Source: JADLHS01 sp039806955
GTDB taxonomy: Bacteria; Verrucomicrobiota; Verrucomicrobiia; Limisphaerales; JADLHS01
DNA length: 64,000 nt
NCBI GenBank assembly: GCA_039806955.1
Contig: JBDHQI010000001.1
Location: 62,001-126,000, forward strand
Direction of reading: 5' to 3'
Shown here one piece after another: positions 61,501 to 64,000 of this stretch; the stretch's first letter is position 1, and the number at the start of each line of letters is the position of its first letter. The translations under genes and the position numbers were made by a program. The notes under the pieces are model-generated. The model saw nothing but the letters and a program-made list of their open reading frames with translations, was not told the origin of the DNA and did no database searches.

Positions 61501-63862
61501 CGTAAATTGCCTCGATGATATCGCCATGTGCTACTTGCAAACGGCCATCCGCGACTGCGCTGTCGGTGGCGGTGGTGACGGAGTTGGTGAAATTGCCACT
61601 CGCGTCTCGCGCAAACAAGGTGATCGCTTCACCCGCTGGTTCAGTGGTGCTCCGTAGTTGAATCGTAGCGCTTGGCTGTCCGGCCAGATCGTAGTCCACC
61701 AACGCAATACGGATTTGATCTGGAGCGCGATAGAATTGACGGTCCAGGGTGATGATTCCAAATCCGGGTGCAACGAAATGCCCGGAAGCCACCAGCGCAA
61801 AATCCTGATCAATGGCTGCGGTATCCTGTCGGGCGTCTTCCACGACCCGCGTTCCCCGCACGCGAATGATGTACTCGCCCGGCGCGGGCGTCGCGAGATG
61901 CACCGCTTCCACGTTATTGATCGAGTCTGGCAGAGGCGCGTTGGGAATGGACTCGCCATCGTTGAATTGGTTGCCGCGATAAATTTCCCCCGTCGGCGTG
62001 ATGACTTCCAAATCGAGATCGTTGACGAGCGCCACCGCCGCCGCTGGCAATCCGGGAACGTCCGTGTAGGCGAGGGTGATTTTCAACGGCTCATCAGAAC
62101 TGCCGATGATAATCCGCTTTTCAAAAACGGCCCCGTTGGTAAGTAGCGCGGTTTGATCGGTGAAATCATAATTCCGTGTGGAAGCCAGCAGCGCTGGCAA
62201 ATCTACGCGACCCCAACCTTCGTCGTTGTTCGGAACGGCGGCGGCGGTGGTCAGGCCGTCGTCCATATCCGTGGCGGAATTGATCAGCGCCGCTTTGACC
62301 AGGGCCGGGGAAGGTGTGACGCCATTCTGATGCTCGCGCCAGTACTGCACAAAAACCGCCGCCGCCCCGGCAACGTGCGGCCCGGCCTGGCTCGTGCCGC
62401 CTTGATACAGGTAACGGTCCGAAATTGGCCACCAGGCATAATCGTCGTTCGCGTAAACCGAGCGGAGCGAAGCGATCCAGCTTCCCGGCGCGGTCAGGTC
62501 CGGTTTGATCCGTCCGTCCGCGCAGGGGCCGCGGCTGGAAAAATCGGCCATGGCGTCGGCCCCGTCCGCATAGATCGCGAACTCTTCAATGGGCAGGTTG
62601 AAGCGGTCATTTTGCGCGGCTCCGGTGGCGATGACATTTTTTGCGACGGCCGGGCTGCCCACCGTTTGGCGGTTGGGCCCGGCGTTGCCGGCCGAAAATT
62701 CCAGAATGTACGGCTGATCGCCCAGCGTCAGCGCATCGGCATCGCGCACCAGCGCGTCAAATTCCATGGCGCTGATGTCGTACTGGCCCTGCGTGTCATC
62801 TCCCCAACTGTTCGAGCCGATGTCGGCTCCGGCACGTTTGGCATCGCGGGTGAGCGTTTCAAAACTGGGCGGCGGTGCATAACCTCCGGCCGCATCGAAG
62901 ATCCGTTGTCCAATCAAACTCGCTCCCGGCGCCACGCCTAATCCGTACAGAAAATTATCCTCATCGGTTTCGCCCGTCGCGCCGTTGCCCGCAATGATGC
63001 CGGCGCAATGCGTGCCGTGACTGTGCTCGTCCGCCGCGTCTTCCAGTTGCCCGGGCGTGCCGTAATAAAATAGAGCGCGCACACGACCTTGAATATCGGG
63101 ATGCATGGAGTTGGTGTCGCCGCTGTCCAAGCCGCTGTCGGCGACGGCAACCGTCACCCCTGCGCCGTTGTAACCGAGGGCTTGCATTTGCGTCTGATGC
63201 AGCGGTCCGGCGCCGGCCACGATTCGACTGGCAACTTCGTCAAAGAGTTTCATGCGCGGCGCCGGCTCGATCCAGAGCACCGCGTCCGAAGTGGCGAAGG
63301 TTTGAAATTGAGCGCGGGAAACGGTGCCGCGCAAGATGCGTCCGGTCGGCAGCGATGTTTCATGTTCCAATTGATGAAACTGACTGCGCGCCTGCTGGAG
63401 CTGGACTGCGTTTACATCGGTGAGAACGGCGGCCACCGCCACCTCATCGTTGGTGGTTGTGGCGGACAACATTTGCGCCAAGCGCGGCTCAACTTTTTGC
63501 TCTGCACCGTAACGGCCCATGAATTTTATCCAGCCCAACACTTGCAGATCGCTTAACGAGGCGCCTTGCAGTTTGACCACAAACGCATCGTCCGGGACGT
63601 AGCGCAGGAGCGTGACCCCCCGCTGTTTCAACAGTAATTGCTCGGACGTGGTCAAGGTTTGGTTGAATTGGATGAGGAACAAGCCCGAGGCGGTGAGCGG
63701 CGCGTTCGAACCGGGAGCCGCCGCGGCAGCCGCGACTGCGATCGGGGAGGGCAGGGGATTGCGCAGTCGAACGGGCTTGTCCGCCGCGCTTGCGGTTAGG
63801 CCACTGATCACTACTCCCGCCAGCCACCAGCCCAACCAGCGGCGCAAAAACGCTGGAAACAT
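58529..63862 (-). CDS. Secreted subtilisin-like (S8) serine peptidase, large multidomain
   Basis: A 1777-residue exported protease (ATG 63862; signal WLGWWLAGVVISGLTASA). The catalytic triad is VAVADSGLDSGD (Asp), EHSHGTHCAGIIAG (His) and YQGGTSQAGPHVAGAA (Ser; the usual GTSMATP is GTSQAGP). A C-terminal P/proprotein-like region, several fibronectin-type domains (EAARGEVYYGAST and VQYSESPGNLPNN regions) and a repeated tail (two copies of a HxYRVxGSTN unit near the end) follow. Function: probably degrades extracellular protein. Confidence 0.88.
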   Translation of the reverse strand: MFPAFLRRWLGWWLAGVVISGLTASAADKPVRLRNPLPSPIAVAAAAAAPGSNAPLTASGLFLIQFNQTLTTSEQLLLKQRGVTLLRYVPDDAFVVKLQGASLSDLQVLGWIKFMGRYGAEQKVEPRLAQMLSATTTNDEVAVAAVLTDVNAVQLQQARSQFHQLEHETSLPTGRILRGTVSRAQFQTFATSDAVLWIEPAPRMKLFDEVASRIVAGAGPLHQTQMQALGYNGAGVTVAVADSGLDSGDTNSMHPDIQGRVRALFYYGTPGQLEDAADEHSHGTHCAGIIAGNGATGETDEDNFLYGLGVAPGASLIGQRIFDAAGGYAPPPSFETLTRDAKRAGADIGSNSWGDDTQGQYDISAMEFDALVRDADALTLGDQPYILEFSAGNAGPNRQTVGSPAVAKNVIATGAAQNDRFNLPIEEFAIYADGADAMADFSSRGPCADGRIKPDLTAPGSWIASLRSVYANDDYAWWPISDRYLYQGGTSQAGPHVAGAAAVFVQYWREHQNGVTPSPALVKAALINSATDMDDGLTTAAAVPNNDEGWGRVDLPALLASTRNYDFTDQTALLTNGAVFEKRIIIGSSDEPLKITLAYTDVPGLPAAAVALVNDLDLEVITPTGEIYRGNQFNDGESIPNAPLPDSINNVEAVHLATPAPGEYIIRVRGTRVVEDARQDTAAIDQDFALVASGHFVAPGFGIITLDRQFYRAPDQIRIALVDYDLAGQPSATIQLRSTTEPAGEAITLFARDASGNFTNSVTTATDSAVADGRLQVAHGDIIEAIYEDTAPAGTRTATAQADLQPPIISGLHTSGQFGQLIVQWNTDEAARGEVYYGASTPDLSVTNNVLDNEQTIYLSGVAPGSTVNFFVVASDAAGNRTTNNNNGALFIATNPQPSAVLLLDSYAENGFIAVPPLSGYTDALTTVGVNFQVFDATGNNLPTLQQLQSFRCLIWRMDEISAPNPSLVSVVASYVTNGGSLFISGMDTITRLGEAGATSFTKDILQVQANVEDQPVDEISGYPGDPIGAGISTVLDYRENYDDLMTFLELVGVSDPSDWITPTTNAAPVMLADGQIVGLRAPKTGVDLPGRVVFLSFPLDTVPLGSGIGNNRAGLLQNALNFLAPAGDASRVSLDSDVYSTPGRAIIEVEDVARGGQGSVQVTVGTWEHTNQVNATLLETPRAGLFRGSVLFSPVNDELPGVLWAQAQNTVFVDYFDAAVNRTNSTTATIDTTAPVISNVVIEPGYLEAMVYWDTSKDADSLVQYSESPGNLPNNFVAYDALPTTAHEVFLSGLKPSTTYYLRVTSRDRAGNTTIDDNDGQLYSFTTLQPLTPPWFDNLETNNTDWSVITADESESGWTRGMPGYGETAHSGTNVWGTIRNGAAVSQFESYLISPGILLTGGNQATLHFWQNYDFMSQGDFDIQLAAIEIITNVASEPVLLYQYGEDYSAGWEEMELDLTPFLGNVVYVVWYHFLFSFDAPPRLGWLIDDVSITTSTVVPGTIAITNNLWQSVFALAGPSGRTASGRTLLITNAAPGTYTIHYGDVPYFATPPSQTQTLSAGDSISFIGDYTFTDANTNGVPDAYELEKFGTVDPLRTQHTDTDQDGLSDWAEFVAGTDPNNPPPPFRLWAESLGDQLVQLSWPSVATHLYRVHGSTNGTAWQPVTGWFEGTGTNTSYVLSSTTNGAMRFFRVEANAGDGNIAGLFKLTATPLPNQQIHLDWPTAPGHAYRVLGSTNLSTWVSYTGWIRASGYTLNQTVSPSTNDTPVFFRLEAAP

Positions 63863-63970
63863 CACGGCGTGAAACTAAGCGGAAAGCGGCAGAATTACAA
63901 GGCGACGCCGCGCGAAATTCTCTCGCATGTAGCGTTGCTTTATGAGCGACGTCCGCTGGCGAGTAAATTT

Positions 63971-63993
63971 AGCGGCGGTCATAGACCGCCGCT
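63971..63993. repeat. REP-like perfect inverted repeat
   Basis: AGCGGCGGTC and GACCGCCGCT are perfect inverted copies around ATA. It lies in the gap upstream of the minus-strand peptidase, at the window end. I believe similar GC-rich palindromes are common in this phylum, but cannot count copies here. Confidence 0.6.
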
Positions 63994-64000
63994 ACAAGCA

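Overview
The window looks like chromosome from a member of Verrucomicrobiota (Pedosphaera/Limisphaerales-like), carrying an integrated mobile element on its left side. The host assignment rests on gene content at the right: a PEP-CTERM-anchored protein, two prepilin-type proteins with a H-G-K C-terminal block, Tat-exported Gfo/Idh/MocA and sugar-isomerase proteins, DUF3472 proteins, secreted glycoside hydrolases, LamG/Ig and subtilisin giants, and dispersed GC-rich intergenic repeats. This is inference; no rRNA or marker gene is present.

Positions 1-37.2 kb are the element. Its right boundary is a tRNA-Pro(UGG) gene (37225-37302, minus strand) whose 3' end faces a tyrosine integrase. The left boundary is outside the window. 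From left to right: an ISAs1-family insertion that has cut off the tail of a plus-strand gene; a frameshifted HEPN gene; a minus-strand phage-like operon (two uncharacterised proteins, two small DNA-binding proteins, a small membrane protein, a Holliday-junction-resolvase-like nuclease, an SSB-like protein, a DnaQ-like exonuclease, a Pif1 helicase, a P4-type primase-helicase, a zinc-ribbon protein, and terminase small and large subunits); then a complete DNA phosphorothioation (Dnd) island. No capsid, portal or tail gene is visible, so the element is either a phage whose structural genes lie beyond the left edge or a satellite/plasmid-like element that keeps a terminase.

The Dnd island (12.8-31.6 kb) has dndA on the minus strand, divergent from dndB-orf-dndC-dndD-dndE on the plus strand. 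Facing dndE tail to tail is a minus-strand restriction-type operon: a regulator-like protein, a GHKL ATPase, the Dnd-associated phospholipase-D/helicase restriction protein, a small protein, an SMC-like ATPase, Dnd-associated protein 4, and a sulfur-binding-domain/HNH protein. The DndFGH genes are not here; the set resembles the alternative Pbe-type module. The last gene is the most striking: its phosphorothioate-reading part looks intact, but its HNH motif has lost the catalytic histidine (Phe) and expected zinc cysteines. That would explain why a reader of phosphorothioate DNA can live beside the genes that make it. Beyond this operon lie a four-gene unit with an ADP-ribosyltransferase-like protein and a LysR-type HTH lacking its sensor domain, a Dnd-associated methyltransferase with internal repeats, a divergent excisionase-like HTH gene, a serine recombinase-ParB-ParB/RepB cassette, and the integrase.

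From 37.3 kb to the end the genes are ordinary host functions: secreted sugar-active enzymes, oxidoreductases, the threonine-to-glycine pathway (tdh and kbl, separated by two DUF3472-type genes), prepilin-like proteins, a MetE-like protein, a GH50 agarase-like enzyme and large secreted modular proteins.
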